DNA of 31,523 bases from Micavibrio sp. UBA2020 (GTDB lineage Bacteria; Pseudomonadota; Alphaproteobacteria; Micavibrionales; UBA2020). The notes below the pieces were generated by a model. That model did not search any database. It worked only from the letters and a program-made list of their open reading frames with translations, and was not told the origin of the DNA. The position numbers and the translations under genes are program-made. The DNA lies in contig DDBY01000202.1 in assembly GCA_002334985.1 (NCBI GenBank), forward strand, positions 1-31,523. Direction: 5' to 3'. This document shows positions 22,893 through 29,202 of this stretch, piece by piece (positions within the stretch are counted from its first letter, which is position 1; every line of letters starts with the position of its first letter).

Positions 22893-23549
22893 ATGACAAC
22901 CCAACCGATAACCGCAGGGGTTTTATCCCTGTGCCTGATGCTGGGCATCGTCCTGCCTGCACAGGCAAGGCCTATTTCATATCCGGGCGGCTGGACATTC
23001 ATGACCATGAATGACGGCGAGCAGAATATGTTTCATCTGAATTACACGTTCACGCCTGCGTTTTCACTCGGCTACAACGTCGAATACTGGCGCGAAGACA
23101 AATTTCAGGTGCATTCGCTGCAAGCCAATAATTTGCTCAAACGCTGGAACAATCCGGGCAGTCAGGCCAATCTTTACCTGCAATCCGGCATCGGCGCCGC
23201 CTATAGTGACAAAGCCCCCCATGATGCGGACTGGCAGCCCGCCGCTTATATCGGCATGGCTGCTGATTGGGAAAATCGCCGGTTTTATACTGCCTATGAG
23301 AACCGGTATTTATGGGCCGACGATATCCATGACAGCTTCATGCAAAAAGCCCGTATCGGGGTCGCCCCCTATGTCGGGGATTACGGCGATTTGCATACTT
23401 GGGTCATTCTTCAGGTCAGCCATACGCCGGAGGCACAGGAAGAAATCACTTTTACCCCGACCCTACGCCTTTTTAAAGGCGACCATCTAGCCGAAGCGGG
23501 CGTGAGCAACCACGGCGACGTTACCTTCAACTGGACCATCCGGTTTTAA
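22893..23549 (+). CDS. probable outer-membrane beta-barrel protein of the metal module
   Basis: The chosen ATG (22893) has AAGGAG nine to ten nt upstream and gives a clean signal peptide (MTTQPITAGVLSLCLMLGIV, cleavage after AQA at about 25). An upstream ATG at 22872 would add seven residues and overlap the ribosome site. The 193-aa mature part alternates hydrophobic and polar residues in short strands rich in Tyr, Trp and Asn (FSLGYNVEYWRED, ANLYLQSGIGAAYS, RRFYTAYENRYLWADD). It ends in a terminal Phe (NWTIRF), the usual outer-membrane insertion signal. Conserved-looking Met and His residues lie near the N-terminus (FMTMNDGEQNMFHLNY). The function is unknown; a metal-uptake or sensing role is inferred from the neighbours. 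Confidence 0.68.
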   Translation: MTTQPITAGVLSLCLMLGIVLPAQARPISYPGGWTFMTMNDGEQNMFHLNYTFTPAFSLGYNVEYWREDKFQVHSLQANNLLKRWNNPGSQANLYLQSGIGAAYSDKAPHDADWQPAAYIGMAADWENRRFYTAYENRYLWADDIHDSFMQKARIGVAPYVGDYGDLHTWVILQVSHTPEAQEEITFTPTLRLFKGDHLAEAGVSNHGDVTFNWTIRF

Positions 23550-23571
23550 ACATACACAAGGACAAAACATC

Positions 23572-23943
23572 ATGAAAAAATTACATGTAAACGTATTCTA
23601 TACCTTCGCCCTCCTTGCCCTGCTGCTCGGCACACCGCCATCCGCCCATGCCAGCCACACCGCAGACGCGCCTGAGAAAATGCAGGCAGGCCACGTCAAC
23701 CAGACGGGCACGTTGATTGAAATCGGCGTTAACGGCCTTGTCTGCGATTTTTGCGCAAGAACGCTTGAAAAAATATTCATGAAACGCAGCGACGTTGCGG
23801 GCATAGATGTCAGCCTTGATGAAAGCCGCATCCTGATAAGCATGCAAAACGGCAAAGACATCGAAGACGCCGAGCTAAACAAGCTGGTGACGGATGCCGG
23901 ATATAATATCTCCGCCATCACGCGCAAAGCGGGGCACGCATGA
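23572..23943 (+). CDS. secreted heavy-metal-associated (HMA) domain protein, MerP-like
   Basis: A signal peptide (VFYTFALLALLLGTPPSAHA, about 8-27) is followed by one HMA domain (47-117). Its metal motif is GLVCDFCARTLEK, with C58 and C61 in the CxxC order, and the rest has the normal beta-alpha-beta shape (VAGIDVSLDESRILISM, LNKLVTDAGYNIS). MerP and periplasmic copper chaperones have this design. The usual MxCxxC entry is replaced by L-V-C-D-F-C. It lies 22 bp after the beta-barrel gene, and its stop overlaps the start of the MerT-like gene by 4 bp, so chaperone and membrane partner are probably made together. Confidence 0.85.
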   Translation: MKKLHVNVFYTFALLALLLGTPPSAHASHTADAPEKMQAGHVNQTGTLIEIGVNGLVCDFCARTLEKIFMKRSDVAGIDVSLDESRILISMQNGKDIEDAELNKLVTDAGYNISAITRKAGHA

Positions 23944-24326
23944 TGATGCAGCCCGTCAACAAGAAAAACCTGTTGGTGCCGGGGCTCAGTCTGCTCACAA
24001 GTCTTGGCACGCTTGTGTGCTGCGCCTTGCCTGCGCTGTTCGTCACGCTTGGCGCGGGGGCGGCGCTGGCGGGGCTTGTCAGTACCCTGCCGCAGCTTGT
24101 CTGGCTGTCGGCACATAAAGGTGCTGTTTTCACACTCGCTGCCGTCATGCTGTTACTGGCTGGATTTGCGCAGTGGAAAAGCCGCAATGCGCCCTGCCCC
24201 GCAGACCCCGCGCAGGCTCTGGTTTGCCAGCGCCTGCGCAAAGCGGGATGGTGGATATGGGGCGCTGCAATGGCAGTTTACGGCACGGGTTTTTTCTTTG
24301 CCTTTGTCGCAGTGCGGTTTTTATAA
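23940..24326 (+). CDS. MerT-like inner-membrane metal transporter candidate
   Basis: This 128-aa membrane protein has about three to four helices. The first helix carries a vicinal Cys pair (LVCCALPALFVTLGAGAALA, C27-C28), and a loop before the last helix carries C86 and C96 (APCPADPAQALVC). MerT has the same two-pair design: vicinal cysteines in helix 1 and a second pair in a loop, where it receives Hg(II) from MerP. Overall similarity is limited and no merA or merR is seen, so mercury is not assured; copper is equally possible. The ATG overlaps the upstream HMA gene by 4 bp. A convergent DUF2306-type gene begins 26 bp after its stop. Confidence 0.68.
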   Translation: MMMQPVNKKNLLVPGLSLLTSLGTLVCCALPALFVTLGAGAALAGLVSTLPQLVWLSAHKGAVFTLAAVMLLLAGFAQWKSRNAPCPADPAQALVCQRLRKAGWWIWGAAMAVYGTGFFFAFVAVRFL

Positions 24327-24352
24327 CTAACGGGGATGCCGGTGGCGCGCCT

Positions 24353-25213
24353 TTACGGGCGCATCATCGGCATCGCCTCCGCCCCGTCACGCACGAGGTT
24401 GCGCACGTCAAGATGATATTTCCCCATATCGACAGGGAAATAAACATGTGACACCCAAACCGATACGCTGAACAGCGCCACCAGCGCCAGCGCACGCAGC
24501 GGCAGCGGCCGCAGGTTTTTCAAAAAAAGTTTACGCCCGACATAGACACCCAGATAGGTGGTGGCGGCCAGATATACCTCGACCAGCAGCAAATTCGACA
24601 TCCAGCTGAAACAGCTTTGCAGTATTTTCACCAAAAGCGGGTGCGGCGGCGGATGAACCGTCTGCAATAAATAGCCATATATTTTGACGTTAACGAAAGC
24701 ATAAGTGCAGGCATAACTCCGCAACATCCATACACGGTGCCCCGGAAAATCTTTTTGCCGTGCACGCACATAGGCCAGCAGCGTGAAACCAAACCAGGCC
24801 AACGCCAAAAAACCAAAACCGATACGCGGCACCGTACCCGATGGATGCGCCAGCGCCAACGGAAAGCTTGTCGCCGCGCTGATAAGGCATGTCACCACAT
24901 AGACTTGGCCGAAAATCCGGTGGAGGCGCGGCCTGTCCTTGCGCAGACGAGCGTTAAACAGCCACGGCCCCAGCGCCAACGGAAAAATTGCCAACAACAC
25001 ATGAAGGTAAAGCAGCATATTGTTAACACGCGGCGCAGATGGAAAAGCCGGCGACGCAATTTCTATATCGCTCATCAGTGGCGCCTGAGACAAAAAAAGA
25101 AGCGGCGCGACAGACAACAACGTCGCCCCCAGCAGCAGCAGCAACCACGGCAGCGTCTCGTTCAGAACGTATTTTTCCGAAAATCCGAAAAAGGATTTGA
25201 ATGGGTTCGGCAT
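24353..25213 (-). CDS. DUF2306-like multi-pass membrane protein
   Basis: A membrane protein of about 286 aa with seven or so helices. The start at 25213 (MPNPFKSFFGFSEKY) follows GGGGG after a short 4-nt gap. The upstream extension to 25279 is Cys/Arg-rich, crosses a terminator and is unlikely to be translated. The segment LYLHVLLAIFPLALGPWLF, then RPRLHRIFGQVYVVTCLISA with its conserved H-R-x-x-G, and FPGHRVWMLRSYACTYAFVN are features I associate with the DUF2306 family, whose function is unknown. Its 3' end is convergent with the metal module. A doxX terminator separates it from the doxX gene upstream, so it has its own transcript. Confidence 0.7.
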   Translation of the reverse strand: MPNPFKSFFGFSEKYVLNETLPWLLLLLGATLLSVAPLLFLSQAPLMSDIEIASPAFPSAPRVNNMLLYLHVLLAIFPLALGPWLFNARLRKDRPRLHRIFGQVYVVTCLISAATSFPLALAHPSGTVPRIGFGFLALAWFGFTLLAYVRARQKDFPGHRVWMLRSYACTYAFVNVKIYGYLLQTVHPPPHPLLVKILQSCFSWMSNLLLVEVYLAATTYLGVYVGRKLFLKNLRPLPLRALALVALFSVSVWVSHVYFPVDMGKYHLDVRNLVRDGAEAMPMMRP

Positions 25214-25264
25214 TTTTCCCCCGATGGCACAGGGGCAAAGCATAGCACGCCGGCGGCACAAATC

Positions 25265-25297
25265 AAAAAGGGCGCGCATCTTGCACGCCCTTTTTTT
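25265..25297 (-). terminator. terminator after doxX
   Basis: GGGCG-c-GCA (25270-25278) pairs with TGC-a-CGCCC (25282-25290), with AAAAA before and seven T after. On the minus strand it starts 16 bp after the doxX stop and ends the PilZ-DoxX operon. Confidence 0.8.
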
Positions 25298-25312
25298 GAC
25301 CTAACAGATAGT

Positions 25313-25780
25313 TTAACGCGCCCAAAGCGGCACCACGGCCTCCAGCCTGCCCAAACGGGACAAAACCGGCCCCAGCGCAAAGGCGCCCGCCCCCTGCACA
25401 GCCACAATAACCGCGAGCGCCGCCAGTAAAGCCGGAAATTCCCAACCGCCCCCCTGATTGCTGAAAACCCAGCCATTCGCGCTATGCGCCCAGACTGCCC
25501 CCAGCAAAATAGGCAGGCTCAGCCCGGCCGCAAGCCGCGTCAGAACGCCCGACAGCAGCGCCAGTCCGCCCGCGACTTCGCCAAATATGGTCAGATAGGC
25601 GGCAACCGGCGGCAAGCCAAGCCCGCTAAAAAACGCCACCGTCCCCGGCACGGTGAACACATAAATTTTCAAAAGCCCGTGCGACAAAAGCAAAAGCCCC
25701 AGCGTCACACGCAGCAATGCCGCGCCGGCATCAGATGCAGAAACAGAACGCGCAGAGGATGCGGAATGATATTCGGTCAT
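25313..25780 (-). CDS. DoxX-family membrane protein
   Basis: This 155-aa protein has four membrane helices: ALLRVTLGLLLLSHGLLKIY (about 21-40), the loop FFSGLGLPPVAAYLTIFGEV, GLALLSGVLTRLAAGLSLPI, and AALAVIVAVQGAGAFALGPV. The conserved R in helix 1, H-G-x-x-K after it, and the G-E-V-x-G-G turn are DoxX/YphA hallmarks. Members are linked to redox and thiol stress, but the substrate is unknown. The last gene of the pilZ / 52-aa / doxX run, it begins 50 bp after the 52-aa gene. TetR-family regulators often control doxX genes, and one lies divergently at 26736. Confidence 0.9.
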   Translation of the reverse strand: MTEYHSASSARSVSASDAGAALLRVTLGLLLLSHGLLKIYVFTVPGTVAFFSGLGLPPVAAYLTIFGEVAGGLALLSGVLTRLAAGLSLPILLGAVWAHSANGWVFSNQGGGWEFPALLAALAVIVAVQGAGAFALGPVLSRLGRLEAVVPLWAR

Positions 25781-25830
25781 AGCTATGTCTCCCTAAAAAT
25801 AGATTACGAGCAAAACGCACGCCTGCGCCA

Positions 25831-25989
25831 TCAGTGGCGCGGCATACGGCGCGGCGCGGCGATACCGCGTTTCCATTCGGCGGCACTGCTGTTGAAAATA
25901 ACCGACAGGCCGTCTTCCGTCCCTTGAACGGAATAATGGTTGGCCGCACGGAACATGGCGTCATAAAGCGTTTCGGTATGGGTCTGCAT
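25831..25989 (-). CDS. small 52-aa protein between pilZ and doxX
   Basis: The ATG at 25989 has AAGGAG about eight nt upstream, which decides this start over a longer frame reaching back into the PilZ gene. The protein reads MQTHTETLYDAMFRAANHYS, then VQGTEDGLSVIFNSSAAEWK and a basic tail RGIAAPRRMPRH. It has no signal or membrane segment. I do not recognise a family. Ribosome site, spacing (34 bp after pilZ) and codon use support it as a real gene of the operon. Confidence 0.65.
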   Translation of the reverse strand: MQTHTETLYDAMFRAANHYSVQGTEDGLSVIFNSSAAEWKRGIAAPRRMPRH

Positions 25990-26023
25990 AGAAAATCTCC
26001 TTATGTTTGAAGAGGTATTTAAA

Positions 26024-26470
26024 TCAGGCATTAAAAGCGGCGGGCTGCTGCGAAACCAGAAAAGCTTCCGCATTCAAAAGGTCTTTGGCGCGCAGGAACT
26101 GGCGGTGCGCCGCGCCGCTCAAGGCGACAAAACGGCCCACGATGCCGCGGCCGTCGCGGCGCAGGATGCGTATATCGGCAGGCACGCGGATAGCCTCCCC
26201 CATCACCTGAAACGTCATCATAATCGTGACGACATCACCGGCTTTCATGGAAGGCAGCGGATGGGCGTCGAAATAAATCCCTGCGCTATTGTCATCGTGC
26301 GGCGCATCGAAGCGCAGCCCCTCTTCGCTCCAGTCGCGCACGGCGAGCGACCTGCCCGCAAGGACAACCTTCACAGCCTCATCGTGACGGCGCAAATGCT
26401 GGCGGCGCGATGCGGGCGCGGCATCCGGCGAAACCATGGGGCGGATAGAGGACACAAACTGGCTGAACAT
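26024..26470 (-). CDS. PilZ-domain protein, putative cyclic-di-GMP receptor
   Basis: This 148-aa protein carries both PilZ signatures. RxxxR is in SRRQHLRRHDE (R23 and R27), and DxSxxG is in VRDWSEEGLRF (D46, S48, G51). Strand-rich sequence follows (VVTIMMTFQVMGEAIRVPAD, IVGRFVALSG). The retained Arg and Asp/Ser residues suggest real c-di-GMP binding. AGGAGATTGTC sits before the ATG. As first gene of the run leading to doxX it would be repressed if the TetR protein binds the two palindromes at 26524-26596; the downstream one overlaps the predicted -10. Confidence 0.82.
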   Translation of the reverse strand: MFSQFVSSIRPMVSPDAAPASRRQHLRRHDEAVKVVLAGRSLAVRDWSEEGLRFDAPHDDNSAGIYFDAHPLPSMKAGDVVTIMMTFQVMGEAIRVPADIRILRRDGRGIVGRFVALSGAAHRQFLRAKDLLNAEAFLVSQQPAAFNA

Positions 26471-26523
26471 GACAATCTCCTTGGCTGGCTTTTATTACTT
26501 CCCCTTAGGGGCGACGGCTTTAT

Positions 26524-26543
26524 TTTGTACCGATAAGTATAGT
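26524..26543. promoter_or_regulatory. operator-like palindrome 1 (TetR candidate site)
   Basis: TTTGTAC-CGATAA-GTATAGT is an imperfect palindrome matching site 2 (26577-26596) in arms, 6-bp spacer and orientation. It overlaps the predicted -10 (26546-26541) of the pilZ operon. Confidence 0.6.
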
Positions 26544-26570
26544 ATGCGCAGGAGAATCGCCATCGGTCAA
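26541..26570 (-). promoter_or_regulatory. promoter of the pilZ-doxX operon
   Basis: On the minus strand TTGACC (26570-26565), an 18-bp spacer and CATACT (26546-26541) make a moderate sigma-70 promoter. It lies between and partly under the two operator-like palindromes, as expected for a repressed promoter. Confidence 0.45.
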
Positions 26571-26576
26571 CCTAAA

Positions 26577-26596
26577 TTAGTACCGATGAGTACAAA
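26577..26596. promoter_or_regulatory. operator-like palindrome 2 (TetR candidate site)
   Basis: TTAGTAC-CGATGA-GTACAAA is a near-perfect palindrome (outer arms TTwGTAC/GTACwAA). Its centre is 53 bp from that of site 1, which is five helical turns, so both face the same side of the DNA. Confidence 0.65.
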
Positions 26597-26631
26597 TTTA
26601 CTCTATTAATAAACTAAATATTTGTTTTAAA

Positions 26632-26668
26632 TTGCAAAAACATAATAGGCATGTATATCGCTCGATAT
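26632..26668 (+). promoter_or_regulatory. candidate tetR promoter with palindrome ATATCG-CT-CGATAT
   Basis: TTGCAA (26632-26637), 16 bp, then TATATC (26654-26659) is a possible promoter for the TetR gene. Its -10 overlaps the perfect inverted repeat ATATCG-CT-CGATAT (26655-26668). The repeat differs from the GTAC-type palindromes and may serve another factor or autoregulation. Confidence 0.35.
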
Positions 26669-26735
26669 TATAAACCATAGACAAAAGAAGGAATATACCG
26701 TAATATATACTTATAGATATAAAAAGGAGCATCCC

Positions 26736-27335
26736 ATGTCCGCAGGCCGCCCGAGAGAGTTTGACGCAGACGCCGCACTCGACAAAGCACTCGAAGTCTT
26801 CAAACAAAAAGGCTACGAGGCCGCCTCCCTGCCCGACCTGACCGCCGCCATGGGCATCAGCCGGCCGAGCCTTTATGCCGCCTTTGGCAATAAAGAAGAG
26901 CTCTTCCAAAAAGCGCTCGAACGCTATAACGAAAAAATGTCGCAGGCGATGGAAAACATGCTGGCCGCGCCAACAGCACGCGAAGCCGTCGCGCGCCTGC
27001 TTGGCAGCGTCATCGAAACAAACAAATGCAAAGGGGCAAAAGGCTGCCTCAACGTCCAAGCCGCCCTCGTCTGCGGCGATGATGCAGAAGGCGTGCGCCA
27101 AGAACTCTCCTCCCGCCGCGCGCGGATTGAATGGATGCTGCGCCAACGCTTCGAAAAAGCCCTCGCCGAGGGCGACCTCCCCCTCGGCACCAGCGCCGCC
27201 GACCTCGCCTGCCTCGTCGCCACCGTCATGTACGGCATGGTCGTGCAAGTCAACGGCGGCGTCGCCCCCGACACGCTGCGCGGCATGGTCGAAATGACCC
27301 TCGCCGCCATCCCCGCCCCAAACCGTACAAACTGA
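26736..27335 (+). CDS. TetR/AcrR-family transcriptional regulator
   Basis: This is a 199-aa repressor with an N-terminal TetR HTH (about 10-57): GRPREFDADAALDKALEVFK, then ASLPDLTAAMGISRPSLYAA and FGNKEELFQKAL. The C-terminal ligand and dimer domain has three cysteines (KCKGAKGCLNV, ALVCGDDA) that could make it thiol- or electrophile-responsive. AAAAGGAG lies about 7 nt before the ATG. It is divergent from the pilZ / 52-aa / doxX operon, and the 265-bp spacer contains two matching palindromes placed at that operon's promoter. Repression of the operon is the simplest reading. Its own 3' end has a strong terminator. Confidence 0.93.
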   Translation: MSAGRPREFDADAALDKALEVFKQKGYEAASLPDLTAAMGISRPSLYAAFGNKEELFQKALERYNEKMSQAMENMLAAPTAREAVARLLGSVIETNKCKGAKGCLNVQAALVCGDDAEGVRQELSSRRARIEWMLRQRFEKALAEGDLPLGTSAADLACLVATVMYGMVVQVNGGVAPDTLRGMVEMTLAAIPAPNRTN

Positions 27336-27340
27336 TAAAA

Positions 27341-27376
27341 AGCAAAAACCCCTTCCATCGGAAAGGGGTTTTTGCT
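27341..27376 (+). terminator. terminator after tetR
   Basis: AGCAAAAACCCCTTCC and GGAAAGGGGTTTTTGCT form a long stem with one bulged base and an ATC loop, including A and T runs on either side. It ends 8 bp before the tRNA remnant. Confidence 0.85.
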
Positions 27377-27380
27377 TGAT

Positions 27381-27429
<49 letters not shown>

Positions 27430-27616
27430 ACGGATTAGCCACATTCTAATTTATTGATTTAATTAGATTTTTTAGCGTGTTTTATTATTTGTGCTAATTT
27501 TTGCGCTAAAAAACGTGTTTGTGTAAGCCTCCATCAGTCCTCTCGTTCATAGAGTATCTAAGTCATTGGTTAAAAACAAGATTTTTTATGATGGCCGAGA
27601 ATCAATTTTGAAGGAA
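27430..27616. other. AT-rich island end with 10-bp inverted repeat, no gene seen
   Basis: This spacer next to the tRNA remnant is clearly richer in A and T than the chromosome to its left. TTTTTTAGCG (27468-27477) and CGCTAAAAAA (27504-27513) form a perfect 10-bp inverted repeat with a 26-nt loop. This is a candidate recombinase or excisionase arm site, or a terminator-like fold. Only very short reading frames occur. Confidence 0.4.
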
Positions 27617-27663
27617 AGCTTTCACAATTTCGGCTTCAATTCTTCAAACCTCGCCCGCACGTC
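27617..27663. repeat. 47-bp imperfect direct repeat, copy A
   Basis: It matches copy B (29156-29202) at 44 of 47 positions; the two copies lie 1539 bp apart and flank trpS. Weaker similarity (for example AAG/GTCATT-GTTAAAAA) extends about 60 bp to the left in both copies. Confidence 0.75.
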
Positions 27664-27672
27664 TATCCCATT
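27622..27672 (-). pseudogene. abiEii 3'-end remnant
   Basis: The minus strand encodes DVRARFEELKPKL and a stop. This is nearly the same as the end of the intact AbiEii toxin at 29161 (DVRTRFEELKPKL). Upstream of the shared part the frame stays open for some 20 codons but no longer resembles AbiEii, so only a C-terminal fragment remains, left by duplication or by loss of a second abiE copy. Confidence 0.6.
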
Positions 27673-27711
27673 CTTGCCTTCCGCTACGCCATTGATACAG
27701 ATATAAGGTTT

Positions 27712-27852
27712 ATGCTGACAACGGGTGCGCCTGCACATTTAAAAATTGGCTGGATACACGCCTTTCTTGAAACGATGGGCGATGATCTGCCACAAGAAGA
27801 AATTCAAAAACTAAAACAAAAAGAACAAGAACTGGAGAACGAGGATGCCTAA
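27712..27852 (+). CDS. 46-aa ORF overlapping trpS start, unknown
   Basis: This short frame reads MLTTGAPAHLKIGWIHAFLE, TMGDDLPQEEIQKLKQKEQE and LENEDA. AAGG sits 4-5 nt before its ATG. Its end overlaps the trpS start by 8 bp, and the C-terminal half is a strongly charged helix. It could be a coupled leader gene of trpS or the C-terminal stub of a broken gene; the frame is open upstream to 27592. It has one Trp only, so a classical Trp attenuation leader is unlikely. Confidence 0.4.
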   Translation: MLTTGAPAHLKIGWIHAFLETMGDDLPQEEIQKLKQKEQELENEDA

Positions 27853-28909
27853 TAAACGGGTAATGCTGACGGGTGATCGGCCAACAGGAAAACTGCATCT
27901 TGGCCATTATGTCGGCACATTGAAGAACAGAGTCAAATTGCAGCATGATTTTGAGACATATCTCATCATTGCTGATCTGCATATGTTGACGACTAAAAAT
28001 ACCCGCGAGGACATCGCTAATACCACCCAGAACGCCATTGATATGGTTTTGGATTCAATTGCGGCTGGTATCGATCCGACAATTTCTACTTTTTATCTGC
28101 AATCCGCTATTCCGGAAGTGTGCGAGATCAACACGCTCTTTCAGAACCTTGTCACGGTCCCGCGTCTGGAACGCTTGCCAAGCCTGAAAGACATGGTGCG
28201 TGACAGCAATAAAGATGAAATGCCTTATGGGCTTTTGGGATATCCCGTGCTGCAATCGGCGGATATTCTGTCGCTCCGCGCAACGATGGTTCCAGTCGGT
28301 AAAGATAACTTAGCCCACGTTGAGATCACGAGAGAGATCGCGCGTCGGTTTAACCATTTGTATGGTGAATATTTCCAAGAGCCGGATTCTCTTGTTGGTG
28401 AAGTTCCGACCTTGGTTGGTACGGATGGCAAGGCTAAAATGAGCAAGAGCTTGAGTAACGCGATCTTCTTAAGTGATGACTCGGCTACGGTACGGAAAAA
28501 AGTACAGTCCATGTACACCGACCCAAACCGCGTTCATGCGGATATTCCTGGCACGGTTGAAGGCAACCCCGTATTCATTTACCATGATGCTTTCAATGCC
28601 AATAAAGCCGAGGTCGAAGACTTGAAGACACGCTATCGGGCCGGAAAAGTCGGTGATGGCGAAGTCAAGGAAAAGCTGTATCACGCTATTGAAAGTGCGC
28701 TTAATCCTATGCGTGAACGTCGTGCAGAATACGAAAGCCAGCCAGGCTTGATCGAGAACATCATCCTCGAAGGCACGGAGAAAACCAGAGCTATCGTTAA
28801 ACAAACCGTTTTTGATATTCGCAAGCAGATGGGCTTTACGGCGGTGACTAACCAGCTGCGCCGTCGCGTAGAGCGTGAACTTAAAAAAAAAAGTAACGAT
28901 GCAGCCTAA
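27845..28909 (+). CDS. trpS: tryptophanyl-tRNA synthetase, island-borne
   Basis: This class I synthetase charges tRNA-Trp. The HIGH-type motif is GDRPTGKLHLGHYVGTLKNR (10-29), followed by GYPVLQSADILSL and VPVGKDNLAHVEITREIARR, with KMSKS at 198-202 (DGKAKMSKSLSNAI). Length (354 aa) is normal. The TGDRPTGKLHLGHYVG opening is the variant known from Gram-positive and accessory TrpRS proteins, not the SGIQPTG(N/R)LHLGN(Y/W) form of typical proteobacterial enzymes. The His in ADLHMLT (H46) is retained; in indolmycin-resistant enzymes this site can be Gln or Asn. GC is about 42-43% in sampled lines, below the host. GGAGAACG precedes the ATG. It is probably a second trpS acquired with the island. 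Confidence 0.93.
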   Translation: MPNKRVMLTGDRPTGKLHLGHYVGTLKNRVKLQHDFETYLIIADLHMLTTKNTREDIANTTQNAIDMVLDSIAAGIDPTISTFYLQSAIPEVCEINTLFQNLVTVPRLERLPSLKDMVRDSNKDEMPYGLLGYPVLQSADILSLRATMVPVGKDNLAHVEITREIARRFNHLYGEYFQEPDSLVGEVPTLVGTDGKAKMSKSLSNAIFLSDDSATVRKKVQSMYTDPNRVHADIPGTVEGNPVFIYHDAFNANKAEVEDLKTRYRAGKVGDGEVKEKLYHAIESALNPMRERRAEYESQPGLIENIILEGTEKTRAIVKQTVFDIRKQMGFTAVTNQLRRRVERELKKKSNDAA

Positions 28910-29155
28910 ACCGTAAAATCAAAAAAAGAGGGTACTGTGACCACAAGACGTTTTCTGAATATTCTGACCGACTGTATCCTTGCGAATATACAGAAAAGAT
29001 AACCTTCCAGATGTTCCGAAGCACGTCCATTATACAGCACCAGATTTAGTGGATTGGTTAGGATCACTCTGAAAGCCTTTTCCCATCTTGCGACCTTAGA
29101 TAAGGCATTAGTTAAAAAAGATTTTTCTAATCTACAAGAATCAAAATGGAAAGAT
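28910..29155 (+). other. gene-free spacer with possible gene remnant
   Basis: No intact gene is seen in this 246-bp spacer. A 30-codon frame (28980-29072), LRIYRKDNLPDVPKHVHYTA then PDLVDWLGSL and stop, looks protein-like. In another frame just after it, KAFSHLATLDKALVKKDFSN continues toward the repeat, as if one gene had been broken by a frameshift. A 22-codon GTG frame at 28937 has AGAGGG upstream. An inverted repeat CTGTAT / ATACAG lies at 28972-28993. None of this is firm. Confidence 0.3.
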
Positions 29156-29202
29156 AGTTTTCACAATTTCGGCTTCAATTCTTCAAACCTTGTCCGCACG
29201 TC
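29156..29202. repeat. 47-bp imperfect direct repeat, copy B
   Basis: This copy includes the 3' end of the intact abiEii gene and is the likely source of copy A (27617-27663). Confidence 0.75.

Noticed and set aside
24336..24373. GATGCCG / CGGCATC as a terminator between the MerT-like gene and the DUF2306-type gene
   Set aside because: The stem has a long loop, no T-run, and lies mostly in the coding end of the minus-strand gene.
27459..27540. Short minus-strand frames near the tRNA remnant as the end of an integrase gene
   Set aside because: They are about 20 codons long, start after a stop, and show no integrase motif.
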